Shown piece by piece: positions 24,201 to 39,200 of a DNA stretch of 64,000 bases. Numbering within the stretch: position 1 is the first letter of the stretch; every line of letters starts with the position of its first letter. The position numbers and the translations under genes were made by a program. Origin of the DNA: Ischnura elegans (taxonomy: Eukaryota; Arthropoda; Insecta; Odonata; Coenagrionidae); NCBI RefSeq assembly GCF_921293095.1, contig NC_060258.1, positions 7,640,607 to 7,704,606 on the forward strand, in the 5' to 3' direction. The notes beneath the pieces were generated by a model. It saw nothing but the letters and a program-made list of their open reading frames with translations, ran no database searches and had not been told where the DNA came from.

Positions 24201-27200
24201 ACTGTTTGTAGTGATTTACTCCTTTTTTTCTGACATCTAAATGGATCACAGCAAATTATTTGATACGTTTTATATTTTTCTAAAAAGTAGGTTTTTTGGT
24301 TCTCACAATTACTCAAAAGAAGTCCAGAACTTATTCCATGCATGAGTTCAATCATTTGTCTTTAAAATGTACTTTATTCTTCAAATTTTAGGAGATTCAC
24401 TTAGTGAAGCTAGTTTATGGCACTCTGTACCTCTAATTGTAAGTTCTCGACTACAGTTTCCACATTCTTGAAAATGGGCCATTATTAAGACATCAGCCTG
24501 AATGATAAATCAATATATGAAACTGGAAAATTATTGTTAACTGAAATAGAAATAACAAATTTTGTCAAAATAATTTCTTTAAGGTTAACATACCTGATTT
24601 CTAGAGATGGACACAAATATTAACTACAGAACTTATTGGAAAAAAAACTTTATGTTCACACTGCCAAAGTTGGAGGGCAACTGAGGATGACAAAGGGAAA
24701 ACAATAGCTGCATCCTGAGGGAAAAACTACATTGTACGAATGGTGAAAGTGGCAGGGCTTACTCAGCTCATTTTCGCTTTCTGTTCAATGAACCCTGTTC
24801 AGGTCTAAAATATGTGGTTACAATGCTGCCATATTCCAATGTAATATGATCTTTTTCTCAGCTCCACTATGAAGTTAAAAAGTATCTTTTCTTCAAAGAA
24901 GATACAGCAACAAGTTAATGTCTAATCCTCAATAGAGTAAATGCTTGTCAAGGTTAGACAATGTATCTTCTCACATTATTCTTATAAGTTGCACAACATT
25001 CATTGAGTGAAACATATTCGTGAAGTTTTTGTCTATATAAAATGGAGAAAATTAACTTGAATTCACATGCATCCAGTATTTTTATGTGTTCTATAAAGCA
25101 AAAATCAAGGTGTCCCCAGCAATGATGGCTAAGTGCTATGAATTCCTTATAATATCCTGTTTCAAAAGTGTATTTTTCTTATCGGGAGAAAAACAACCTG
25201 CACATAAAAAATGGTTCAATGTTACAACTTATTATATGCAAGATTCATGTCATAAATATTTACTTAGATAATGAAAACAATTAACACAAGCATTTCATCA
25301 CACTTGAAGTAGAACCCAACACTGACTGCCAGAGTTGTGCAAATGGATTAAATAATTTTTTGAACAACAAAACAAGCAAAAAGCCGTGAATTTTACTTTT
25401 ATAGATGATGGGTCATACCTTAAGGAATATGCATTTGAAAAAATAATTTAGCTTTATTCAAATATTGCCTCAGGTCAAACATTGATGTTTTATTGAACCA
25501 TATTTTTGAGGCAAAATTTTCTAAAATCTTGTAAAACATTTGAGTTTAGAGAATATCCTATATCCCTTAGGGTATTCTTCAATTAGTTTTGGAATCCTCA
25601 TGACTTCTATAGTAAACCTGTAAATTTTCATAGAGAATCGGATGAAAAATATGGCTGAGACAAATTATTTCCCTCTGGAGTTTCAAGTGCCTCTGGAGAA
25701 CGCATTCATTGAAAAACTGTGGTTTCACCCAAACTTTAAAATGTTGCAAAGGAACTATAAGAGATAGACGAGAAATATTTTACACTGTTTCATTCCTACA
25801 TAAAAGGATGAAAATTGCAAAGTTTCATCAAAATCCGAGTTGGTGGGTGTCATGCCTGGATGAGCTGACATGGAGTGACCCAATAATGATTTAAGTTCCA
25901 GTTATCCAGTTTTACTGCTCGGCAACTCCACTCAAACAACCCTTCTTAACGAATGTCCTGCAAAAATGCAAAAATGCTCCATAGGAAGGGGACTGAAGAG
26001 ACCTGTTGGGTTCAGTGGAGCAGTAATGCCAAGGCAAAAACTCCACCATCTTGAAAAACTTGAAGGTTGAATGAATATTTATTTTCCAAACAAATCTTCT
26101 TTACCCATATGAAAGGTTAGCAGAAGAAAGTATTTTTAATGTCAGGCAGGTGAGATGATAATGTGAGGTGTTGCTGATGGAGTATTCAGAATATAATTAG
26201 GACTTATATCCCTCCTGCTTTATTTCTTTAAAGCTTCCTTTGTGAGGCAGGCAGGACTGTAGTTGGACCCCCTGGTCGGTGCACGATAAACCTTTTGAAA
26301 AATGTGTAAAATTACTGCAAAAATACAATTTTAATATATAATTTTATTTTTACTTACACCAAAAAGAAATAATAAGAAATTTATAATTTAAAAAAGAAAA
26401 ACAATGAATTTGACTTCTATTTTGGACAATTAAACCTTTCAAACACCAATCTAACATAAACTTTTAACCGTAAACAAGCAACAATGCAAAATATCCACTA
26501 GAATATTTCACCTCTTATAAAAAACATTAATCCAAATTCTTCTTATAATCCACAGATTCTATCGAAATCATGCTCGAACGTTTTATAAATGTTTTTTTGA
26601 ATAATAAATCCAGGATTTGTTGAAAAAAGTTAGGTAACTATATCGTGGAGGATATGAAGCTTTAAAATTAGTCAATCACTGAGAAGAACCCTATCCAGAA
26701 AATAGTTGTAGAAACCGCCGCCAATCCACCAATGGTCACATAAGGGGTTCCAACTCCGTTTCACCCGTGAGGCAATCCCAAAAACCTTTTGTGTGGTTTT
26801 TGAACTCGTTGAACTTTAATAGATACTGAATACCTTGTGCATTGACAGGCCCTCATAGGTTGTGCGGAGGCAGATCTTCCCGAGAAGCAGCAATTTCAGG
26901 AAGACGATGAGGAGGAGAGCTTCTGTCCAATGCTGGAGAGCGATTTGGATGAAGGGGATGAATCCAGAAATAGTGATGCCGGAACCAAGGTGCGAAGTTT
27001 GGGATTCTCGCTGATCGACACAGTTTTTATAGTAGACAAAGTACAGCAGAGCAGCGATTATCCGGCTGCGGATTATCCACGCATGATTTTCACTCTCCCT
27101 CAGTACTTAATGAAATGAAATGCATACTTGGATCCAAAAATATCCGATCCGAAAGATCCGGCTCCGAGAATCAAGGATCTGATCCGAATCCGGATCAGAA

Positions 27201-30200
27201 AATATCCTTGATCCGTCCATCCATGATTAAAAGCATGGTGTTACAGTTGCTATTAATGTCCATACTTTTTCTTTGGCAGAAAGACAGGTATGTAGATGAT
27301 TACAGGGACAGAAAAGGGGCATGTTGAGTGACAGAAAAAGGAATGCGTACAAGGAGGTTGTAAATATAACAGACGCCCGATTATCCGGCTGCAGTATCTG
27401 TGTTGTGGATTATCCGTGAATGATTTTTACTCTGGCTCAATATTTTTAGCGACCTTTGTAAAAAAATAAAATTGGATGCAAAATCATCGGAATAACTTCA
27501 TTAATACTAGGATACACCAAGCATATTACTTCTGTTAGAATCCCCTTCGAAATAGAAGCAATAGCGAGCTAGCTGCATTCACGGGAGTACTGTGTTCCTG
27601 TTTTCCAAGCCTTGCAGCTCACCACCGTGCCCCGTGATCATTGATACAAGTCCTGCTGCAATTGCAAGCAGGGAAACTCGTGTGATAGGCGACTACGTGG
27701 TGTGGTGCCTGACAGTGTATTTTCAGACATCGAGCAGTGGTTTTGAAGCATTATTTCAAACCACTTTTCTGTATCCTTGATCACACAGCCACGGATGTAT
27801 GGTTTTCACAACCAGGCCTTATATGGAGCATTAATAACACGAGTACAACCATGTTATCACTGCTAAAAAGATCGCGAACTGGCGAAGAAAGCTGTAATTG
27901 CGTCTGGGGAGCACTTTAAAATAGCGGAATTATGTCATTAATAATAATATATTTTGTGTTTTATGTAAATTATGAAAATAACAATACTTTAAAGTGAAAT
28001 TTTGGGTTATCCGTGTTCTCCGATTATTCGTCCCGTCTCTTCTCATCATTTGTATGTCCCCTTTGCGTTTCCTTATGGCTGCATGGATCGCAACCAAAGC
28101 AGACAGAAAGGTTCATAGCATGTGCCCGAGCCCCCTAGTGCAACTTTTGGTTGCGCCTTGACACATCTTTTGCGTCGTTATCTCATTACCCTTTGTTACA
28201 TCACATCGCACAATTTTTGGTAATCCAGACACGTAGGCACACCTCTTGACACGCTCAAAGATGAATGAAAAATTTAAATCCTATATGATCGAGGAGGTTA
28301 TTAATATATGGAGGCTAAGACATGCATAGGATTAAGTACTGTGCAAATGTTAGAGATTTTCTAAAACTTTTTTTCCTCCATTAGATATGATGTCTTATCA
28401 TAATTTAAATGGCAAAAGTAAAATATTTTGTAATGGACGATATACAGTATCCTTGATGTATTGTGTAGCAGCTTTGTTTTTTTTCCTTCCAACAAACAGC
28501 ACAGATATCTTTATTCTTCTCAGCACTGCTCAACCCATTAACAACCTTATCTAATATTTCCATGTTTTCATAACTAAGGTGAGCCCTTCTTCTATGCTAA
28601 AGTACAGTACTTGAAGTTCCTGTTTAAGTATTCCCTATTCCAAGCTTGTCATCGTCTTTTTTCTTAGACATCATTAGTCTCCAAGGTGGCTTATTGATTG
28701 TGTCAATTCAATTTATTCCTAGAATTCTCGATAATTTACTGGATGTAGTGTAGATGAATGGGAGGCAAGCCCTCACGACTGGTTTCCTTTTTTTGTTTTT
28801 GTTCTATTAAGGTTCACATGTTTTCCTCGTAGGGTTTCTTAGGGGCAGGATGGATGTCCCCTTCACAACTGAAATTTTTACTTCACTTTGCTATCACAAA
28901 GGACTATATAATGTGTAAAAATCGTGTATTTTTATCCAGTCCCATCTGAGATATGCAGCCTCAAACTTAACATAAATTAAAAAAAAAACAAATTTTAAAA
29001 ATTCATAAACAATTAACGAGTGAGTTGTCAATGCTGATACTCTATAAAATGTTTGTACCCAATGATGTCTTACTACAAAAAAATGTTAACTCTGATAAAT
29101 TTCTCCTTCATGGTTTTTTTTTAATTTCTAAAGAGAGGAATTCTTCAATTTTCGACCCCCTACTTTGGAGACCATTTAGACAGGTAAAATTTGCATGGGG
29201 AATTATGGCTATGAAACACTATTGTATGGAAATAAGTACTGAAAAAAACGATGCCATGCAGTTTCAATCTTGTAGCACGATGCAGTCCAGGGATAATTAA
29301 TTTAACACAAACGTCTTCAAAGGGAAAAAAACCCTCCGTGATTCAAAACAAAAATGGCCACCACATGTAAACGGTGTAAAATGAAATTTTTTAAAATCGG
29401 TTTTGAACTTCCCATTTGTGTAGTAAAAACATATTAAAAAATAAAAAATTGAAAAATGGTTAAGCAACCTACCTTGGATCACTTCAAATACATTGACCCT
29501 GTGTCCATTCTGCCGAAACAATTTTTGAAGGAGTTTCAATACACTGGGTAAGCTCTCTTCATTGACTATGGTAAAGACGGGCTGAATTAAATTTTCAGCA
29601 TCCCATTGGATGGGATGGTGATGACTCCGCCCATTCACATAGATATCTATATGAGTGGGCTTATGGTATACCCGCCTGTCCAGGCATCAGCCATCTTCTT
29701 GATGTATTAGAATTTCAGGGAACGGCAGACATCCATTTTTCTTGTGCTCCTTCCTGAACTTGATTTTGTTGTTTTTTCTATTCATGTTATGGAGGTTTAC
29801 TGGTGAGCCTTCAGCCCATCTGGCCAAACAATGAATGTGTCATTCATGTAGTGGTTTCAGTATTTAGGCTGCTGTGGGTCACTGGGTTGTCTTCTCCTCA
29901 AAATCCTCCATTAAAAATCTGCTATGGCTGCAGTGATGTTTAGACTATATCCAATGTGGATGCATTCCAGCTGCTCAAAGAATTTTCTATCTTTCGTGAA
30001 GTATGTTGTTATCCATACCGGAAGAAATAGTTCTACGATATTGATTATTTAGATACGATATGATATATTTAGAAGGGCATACTCAGGAGCTGAAGCATGT
30101 GTCCAAATGGAAATCCTCTGTAGAGATAGGTACAGAGCATCAAAGCTCATCATGATGTCACTCTTTTGTTGGCCATGCAGATGAATTGTTGGTCCATCAC

Positions 30201-33200
30201 TCAATGCCCTGAGGACGATAACAGAGCTAGCCATTGAAACGTTGACTCTGGCTGAACAGCTCACCTGATTACAAGGCTGTGGCCAGAAAATATTTTCGGG
30301 GGGTTTATGGAGTAATAGACAAACATAAAATATACATATTTATTGTAAACCCGTAAAGGAAAATATGAAAATATTATTATAAAATTTAATTTAACCTTTC
30401 AGATTTTTATTGCACGGACCAAATGAATTAACTCCTTGGTGTCGATGTCAATTCTGCAGTCCCTCAGGAGGCCCATAAGTCACCTACCTCTCTTCTAATT
30501 CACAGCACTGTTATTTCACACACTGCACTACAACTACGCAAACTGCACCTATAAATTCGCTTGGATAATTATTGACTTAACTTGCATTGGACTACTAGAT
30601 GTCCCTGCGCAGCTATATACATAATATCGTCGTGTGAGCACCAAGTGAGCATAAAATATCTATTTAATTTTTTTCATTTTGGGGGGATCAAACCTCCTTG
30701 ATCCCCGCCCTGTCTACAGCCTTGCCTGATGAGAATGACTTATTTGTTAATTTTGATGTAGGTGACTTGTTTATCACTTTTCTTCCTGCACAGATCATCA
30801 AAGAAGAGAAGGCAGCCAATGACAATGCGGGATCTTCTGCTGGCACAAAAGAATGTATTCGAGATAAGATTGAAGAAACTTCACAGTTTACATGCTCTGT
30901 TCAAATGACTGAAATATACATTCCCATGCAAGACTGCCAGTTACCCAGATCCAATATTGTGGTAAGTTTTATTCTCATCTAGGAGCAGCATGGCCTTTAT
31001 TTGAGTAAAATTCTTATTTGTATGACAAAATTAGGATTGCATTGAGTGTATGTATGCATTTGTAAGGGAAGTCACCCTCAAATGTGCGAGTTTCTGGTAC
31101 ATCTAAGTTGGTGAAGCTGGAAGAAAAAAAAATAAACAACCCCTGGGTTGCCAGGCCACGATGTTTGCTAGCTGTTGCTGAGTCAGCTAGTGCATTAACC
31201 CTTTCACTGCCACCTGGCCGATATATTGGCCCTCGCTGGTTGAGCAAAAAATGCCAGGGGCTAATTTATCGGCCCTAATTATTTCACTTTTTTCGTGATT
31301 GTGGCCTTTTCAATGGCTGTAATTTATGTAAACCCCCACAATCTATCTATGGTTATAAGATGTAAATATATCTTAAGAATTGGGAAAAAAATCTAGATGT
31401 ATAAAAAAAATGATTAGCTGAAAAATTTTTAAATCTGAAATGATGATAATTTCAGAAAATAGTCTTGGCAGTCTTGGTACATCCCACCTGAAATGGGCCG
31501 GCAGTAAAAGGGTTAAGGTTGGTCATAAGAATCTCAGGCATACACAGTTTCGACCAGCTTGAGTGGCCTCTGGAGTAGAGCATGGTTCTATTATTATGGA
31601 TTAGAGATGTTATAGTTAAGTTATTACTTATATAGCTTTTATTGAGTGACACTCAACATTCCCTTTTAGTTAAATGAGGAAGAGGAAAACGAAGAGCTCC
31701 TCAATGAGGAGAATTATCCTGCATTTAACTCACCGACTGCAGTTGGCATCTCAAGTGATGCTGTAGACCCCCTGGAAGTTGATGACGAGGTAAGTGCACT
31801 TTTACCATGTAAAGTTTTTCTGTCTCAAGAATTCATTCCTCTCTGGATCTTTCCTGACATCATTCAGTAGAAACACTCATTTTTTGTCTCACATGGTAAC
31901 GTAATCTGTCCCTTTTGTCCATTACCTTCATGTTTGACTTTTGCTCCTGAAAAAGCAGTAAAATGCATTTATATGACAATGAAAATGTCATATATATCAA
32001 GCTACTGTTTGCTCTGACTTTTTAATTCTGCGTTTGGATTTGAATAATGTTTTTCCGGGGAGAAAAGAGTGGGACGTAGGAGTTAATCAGAGTAAATCCC
32101 ACTTAACCCATGGGGTGGGGTCTGTGAAAACTTTGCATGGTTGGCACTTGAAGGGACATGCATCCTTTGCATTCACAGTACCAAGACCTGACTAGGACAG
32201 ATGTGAACAGAATAGAGTTTTGAAGTAGTGGTTGCACTCGAGTGACCATTCAATCCCAAGGGAAAATGGCATAACTTTACCCATTACTTAACTTCTCCTC
32301 CTTCAAAATCTTCTTTTTTTCTGCTGAAGCTTCGTTGGTGTGCATTATCACTCCTATTGTTTCAAAATGATAATTTCATTCTTCTCTTCATACCTCCAGC
32401 TATTAACACTTTTGCTTTACATTGCTTACCATAACCTGGTGGTAGCATTAAAAAATACTGTTATTGATAAAAAAATATTATTTCGGTAACCCGTGGAAGA
32501 AGTCTTCGTGCAACTATACAAGCTTCGGCAGTGAGCCTGGAAAAATCAGGATCCAATATCTACTTCGAGTTTTATTCTCATACATTTGTTAAAAGACTCA
32601 CAACAAAGTAAAACAACAAACCCTTGACTACAAAAAAGTACTTAGATATTTTTTCTGTTAATAAAAAAACGGCATTGTCCGCAAATATAAAAAATTATGC
32701 ATTTCATAGAAATCTTAACAGTTATATGTATAGGTAACCAATCGGGTAGTTTCCTTCATCATAGAAAATGAAAGGCATTGGTGCGATTCATTACCCACCA
32801 TTAGCGAAAACATAATACACAAATTCTTTCGTTTTAGAAATACCAGTATGGCAATGGTCCATTTTAACCTGATTTGAAAAAGGCCAGATTGGAGCCCATG
32901 TGATGCCACTCCAAGTGACATCATAGGGACCTAGTTTCTATATGAGTAGATAGGAGCTTTACATCGTCTGAGATAAGCAATGCATGCATGAGGCACAGAG
33001 CTCAGGGAAACATCTCATAATAATCACCTATTAAAATTGCCTAAGTTCGGAAAGTTTCCTTCGTTTGACAGGAGAATAGTAATCCTTATTTAAGCCAAGT
33101 GCTTCCTGCTAGGAGGGTAGTCTGCTCCCTGCTAGCAGCCTGCATCACAGTGGCTCACATATCATCGCCACAAGGTCACCTCACACGATGGCAGCGGGGA

Positions 33201-36200
33201 CCAGAATGAAGTAACATGGGCTTTTCCCATCATTCATACTTGGCTGTCACATTTTCGTGCGCTTGAAAATTTTCACTTCATTTAATCGCGAAAAATAGAT
33301 ATTGTCATTTAAAAATCCAAAAGTGTTAAATGCTTACTCCAGAGGAAAAAATCTTTGGATTTAGGCAATAAAAAATTCAGTAAAACCTCTCTACATCGTA
33401 ATGGAGGGGACCGAAATTTGGGCAATTTGATGTGTGCAGGTTCACTATGGAGAGGTGTCAGTGGTAGGCGCCATTTTTTCATATCCTTGGGAAATGAAAG
33501 GTGCTACAGTCTTTTAAGCCATTATATTAATATATTTAAACATGTATGCATGCATAGGTAAACATATATTTACAATTTAATGATTAAACAAAGGTAAAAG
33601 TAACTTGTTCAAGAGGCCTTCTTAGAAAATAAAATTAGTTGTTGAGTTTGCTTAAAAAAAATTTCAAACTCTTTTGAAATGATGTTTTCAATTCCATGAG
33701 CACTTTTTAATGTCATTTTCACTATAGATAAATCACTAGCTGTTTTCGTTGATGCCTTTTGACCTAAGAAATAATTCCCTGGTCTAAGGGCTGTAATTAA
33801 CTAAGTGTTTGGAGGAAAGTGCATTAGTTTTATATCTCTATACATAATTTCTTCATCCTCGTATGTCACTGCCTGAGTTATTTTTATTTGTGCAGCCTAG
33901 ATATGCAGTTTCTTCTGTTTTTCCTCGGTTGTTTAAAATAGATTTCAGGGTGAACGATGGCATTCCTAAGGTCACTGCTATGTCTTTCTTCTGCCTGCCC
34001 TCTTTGATGGCTAAGAAAATTTCTAATTATGTGGTAATGTCAAGCCGTCGCATTTTATTTCTCGAATCCATTATCAGCCTAAGATGAATTATGTAATTTT
34101 CATATGTTATGGCAAATAATTGAAAATACTCCTTATAATATCTTTTAGAAAATTGATTTATCATTCTTATAACATGTGACTTGTTAAAGATTATAAAAAA
34201 AATAATAAACACGTGACTACTGCAAAAAATAGACAAGAAATTGAGCGTAATTTTCAAAATTTCGTCGAACTCCCTCTCTCCAAAATACAATGCACATACC
34301 GTTCCAAAGAAAAACTCAGTTGAGGGCTCACAGAAACGCTAGTTCTGCGTAAGGAAGTGATTTCTTTGTGAGAATGCTGGGCGAACTACTTCAGGATGTG
34401 GCGGCGACGGTAAAAAATGTCATTACCCTACCGTGTATCAGCTAATAAGCTGTCTCCTTCACCTAACGTTGTCGCCCATGAATTGATGTTCATTCAGTAT
34501 TGCTGGAACCAATTCCGATACCCGGACTCCTGATGGAAGAGTAAGATTTTGCGGCATAAATACGCAGGTAAGACATATGACTGTTGTTAAGTGCAATAAA
34601 TTGTAAACTACCATCGTTCATGAAAGCTTCGAAAAAATTACCAAGGCGGTAGTAAGAAAGTACTACACCGAGAAATATGGGAATAAAATAACTGCAAAAC
34701 TGTATTTGATTTTTTTCAAGTCGCGGTGAATTCATGAAATATTTTCATTTTGGAAGCGGAAGTAGCAATGCGGTTGAGTAATTCAGTCTCCATGGATGGG
34801 AGTGAAGTTGGTTGAAATATTTCCGCCAGCAAGTGATTCAGGGTGCGCTGGTTGCCTCTTTTATTAACTGAACATAGTATGTAGGCACTTGCAAGAAAAT
34901 AAAGCCATAAGTAAAAGAAAGCAAGTGCTATTGTGCGATTTTGTCCATGATTCGAGAGAAAACGACGTGTTCCATCTTCATTTACTGTCTCTTAATGTGA
35001 TTACGATAGTTGGATGCCTTTTTCTTATTTACTGCCAGGTATGCTCTCATATGGAACAAAATTGCCCTAACTAATGGTTAACGTAATTATTTAAGGTTTA
35101 TAAAAAAATAAGCCTGAAAATTTTATTGCTGAAAATGTCATTCCATTTACATAATCGCGGCTGCATTAATGGTCTCAAGTTGTCTCGGTACGATTTGCGG
35201 AGGTAGTTAGGCGGTCTTGGGGGTGTCTCGTTTGTATGATATATGGAGGTTTTATGAGATAAAGAGGTTCACTATATAGAGGTTTTACTGTAATAGGAAA
35301 CCACCCAATACCTGTTCAGATGATGGTGTAGGCCTAAGGTGTTACTGACCATGGTTAAGACCGCAGTTGGGTGAACAATTAAGTGAATGATTTTCTTAAA
35401 TAAATATGGTATCTTCTAGTTATATAATGGACCAAAACAGAATAATTGTTGCTCCGTTTACACAGATATTTACTTTGAAAAAGGATTGCCCTGTGCCAAA
35501 ATATAGCCTTTATTATTTGCAGCACAGGAATTATTACTGTCGAATAAAAACTTTTGGGCTATGTCACCGCGTCAATTACTGGGATGGCCTAACATAACCG
35601 ACCGATTCTGGTCGCTTTCTCAAGGGTGACGTGTACCCACAGAAGTAATAAAGAATCAGGAATTATAACCTTTGTAGGGTTGGTAATGTTATTAATGTAT
35701 ATCGCTTCCATGGACAGTGGCTAGTTTTCCATTGGGTAATTGAATTACTATCTGCTATAAAAGTAGCTCTACATTCGGTATGAATCATGAGAAAATGAAG
35801 TCAACGATAAAAATTGTAAAGATGATTACAGGAATGGCACAGTATTTAAGGCACAGTTATTCAATTTAGAATGAACATTATTCAAAAACTGTCTCATTGT
35901 TGAAAGAAATTACAAAGTGTTCATTGCTGTATATGTGTGGATGATAGTTCTATATTGTAAAAGAATGGTGTAATAAAAGAATATTGATTCTTATGTTCAT
36001 TGATTAATGAGTTGATTCCTACTTTCAGCATATGTTTACAGGGGACGAAAAAGTGATTGGTAATTCTGAAATGACCAATGACTCTATGACTGAGGCTATA
36101 GGTGAGTAACCTCTAGGTCTTGCAAATACATGTGCGTGGAGAGGGTGTTGTAACTTTTTTGAAGCATGAAGACCCTAAGTTAGTCATCCATGTGTAACTT

Positions 36201-39200
36201 TTGTTTTATTTAGTTTACGTGTCACTTAAATATGAGAGAATGTTTATCTTTACATTTGTGTGGTCTGGATTTCTAATGATATGAAATGTAATGTATTATA
36301 TTTGTAAATGTCATGTATTTAATGTAATGAATTATCACAATTTCCTTTAACATTTATGTACAGTAGAAGTCCTTTTAATGTAAAATATTTTATTCTGCTG
36401 AAGTCTATCGATATTTAACTTGTGCGACCATTGGCTAGTAAAATTTCATATTTTAGTGACATATTGCATTTATGGCAGTGAAAGATTCGTATGAGATCTG
36501 CACTCTAGTCCAGTCAATGAGCTTCAACAAATGAGTTCTTTATGACTGGTGTTATAGACAAAAATTTCTAATTATTAATGATCCATTATGAGTGCTTAGC
36601 GTGAGAAACCAGTGCCTGTACAACTAAGGGTGGTATTTGCATAAAACATGTGGGTGGAATTCAGTGAAATGACGGAATGAAATTGTTTCCGACTTCTTTT
36701 GGCAGAAATGCGATACATCAATGCTGAAATACATAACACCGGTAGTACTTTCCACCCATTTATGCACTACTCCACTGCCTACTTTTTGCCTAGTTTTGAC
36801 ACTCAAATGTCATTATGAATTCTTTCTGGCCTGCATCTATGGAAGGTAAACGTTTTCTGTGCTATGGGTAGCATGATAATATTTGAAACCTCTCCGCATG
36901 GAGTTTTTTTTTTTTTTTGGGTTGAGTTACCCTGGTATCCTTTTCCTTGTTATTTGGGACCCAGCCGGTCCCTTACTCCAACCACTGGAGTGGACCGTAG
37001 AACCCTTTGTTAGCACGAATCCACATTCAACTCATTGCATTGCCTGTGCATTTTTTTTACCAAATATTGCAAATGATTTTCAAAAATTTACTCTTCCGAA
37101 AGAAATACTAAAATTATTTAAGCATTGTTGAATCTTAAATGGATGTCTAGCATTTATTACAGCCAAATTAGTGAACACAAGGTACTGAGAGTGTAAGCCC
37201 AGAAGTGGTATTAGCATGTTGAATTTATAACATTAGCTTGAAGTTTGGAATGCACAGCCTTAATCAATTATTTTTGTAGGCATGGCAACTGCTTGGTTAG
37301 GTGTAACAGTGAATCATGGCAGAAAATACTTTGTAACAGATAGTAAGTAGATATATTATGGGTTTCAGAAGTAAATACTAGAAGACAAATCAATACAGCT
37401 AAGATGCAGCACAACTCAATTTTAATAACTTATGTGTTACAGTTTGCTGCTATTGATTAAAAAAATGATAATACCTAATATTTCAATATACTTATGTGGA
37501 TCTCATCAGGTTGATCAGGAAATGATTTAGACGGATATCATATCCAACCTGGAAAAATGTAATTGCTACCATTATGACTTATTAACTGTTATCCTCAAGC
37601 GGACAAAAGGAGGAAATTATTTAATTTTTAACAAATTTTATTTTTTTATCAAATTTACCTCTGATTGTTAACTACGCTTGATTCATGGTTGATGCATTCC
37701 TTTTTTGACAAAAATGTGTTGTGAATTTTCAAATAAAAATGCATGAATTGTGGCCTCTTCCATGGCACACGTGATTTCCATTGCTAAGTACTTTATGAAA
37801 AATGTTTACTTAGAGGTGAGAAAAGTAATATGTAGCTGCTAAAAGTAAACTCATATTGAAAATCTGGAGCAATTTAACATTAAAGGAATTATATTCCTTA
37901 AATATTTTGATAATTGTTGTTCTCTCACGTAGAAGGATTAGGACAGCATTATTTTCTCCTCAAGTATTCTCAAAAGAAAAAACTATGCCATTTTAAGTAT
38001 TAACTTATGGAACATTACGATGTGTATAATCCATAACCACTGAACACATGTTTTTGTCTTTTAAATGGATATTTTTTAAAAGGGCATGATTTCATTTTTC
38101 TTCAGCAATTTCAAGCTTGATATGAGATAATTCTTGATAGCCGACTTTCTTTTTGGACAAAATTGTAGTTTATTGAAATTACCAAAAAAGACTGACTTCT
38201 GATCTACTTGCAGAGGAATGAAAGGAAAACATTATTCTCTCCTTAAGTATTCCTAAATGAAAAATTATTTGTCATTTAAAATATCAGCTTTAAGAACATT
38301 ACAATTTACATAATACAAAATTACTGATTACACATTTGTCTTTTGAATGAACAAATTTTTATAGGGGATGATTTCATTTCTCATCAACAATTTCAATATA
38401 GTGATTATTATGGATGCCTGTCTTTCCTTTTCAGGCATAATTGAACCAATATTGAAATTGCCGAAAGAGAATGACACCATATTTGTGTTTAGCAACCAGC
38501 GAAAATATAAATCAAAGGGAATAGGTTTCAATCTATCAAATGGTTTTTAAAAATTAGGTCTGTGAGTCCTAGATTGTGATATGATTTTCCTTTCTAGGGC
38601 TGTCAACTCCTGACCAAGTGCTGGTAGAAACAACACCAACTTCATTCCTGCTGGCAGAAAGAAATGTATGGGTTGATCTTAACGATGATTGTATTGGTTC
38701 ATCAGCCTCAGTGACACACATTCAATCCAAGACTGTGGCATCCCCATGTTGGGATGGCACGAATTCGATGGATAAAGATTTGAGAGAAGGCATTTCTCAC
38801 AATGCTGACAAGGTACTGTCTAACTCAATTCCTGATGATGGACTCAGTGATATGAAACACAGTCCAGCATCTAGAAACAGTGGAAATGGAGCCACAATGA
38901 CTGTTGTAGGGGGTAGGAGGGATGCACCAAATATCACAGATAGCCTTAGGTTGATCACAGTCACTGAAAACAGAAGAATTGGCATTGAAGCAGTCATGGA
39001 AAACCAAAAAGAGATGAGTTATTGCTTCATCAAAAATCCTAGAAATGGTAAAAATTCAAACGAAAAGTTATATTATTGCTCCCACTGCAGATATGCATTC
39101 AACACCAATGATGATCTGATCAAACACATGGAAATTCATTCTGGTACCAGCAATTTGGATCCTAATGATGAATCATCTATGGGAAAAGATGAGTCTTTCA

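Larger units (their letters stand above)
26990..30793 (+). other. Intron 5
   Basis: 3804 bp. It holds GATTATCCG-type repeats (about 27050-28050), a piggyBac-related fragment (about 28280-28790) and a hAT-type MITE (30272-30724) ending 69 bp before exon 6. Confidence 0.65.
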
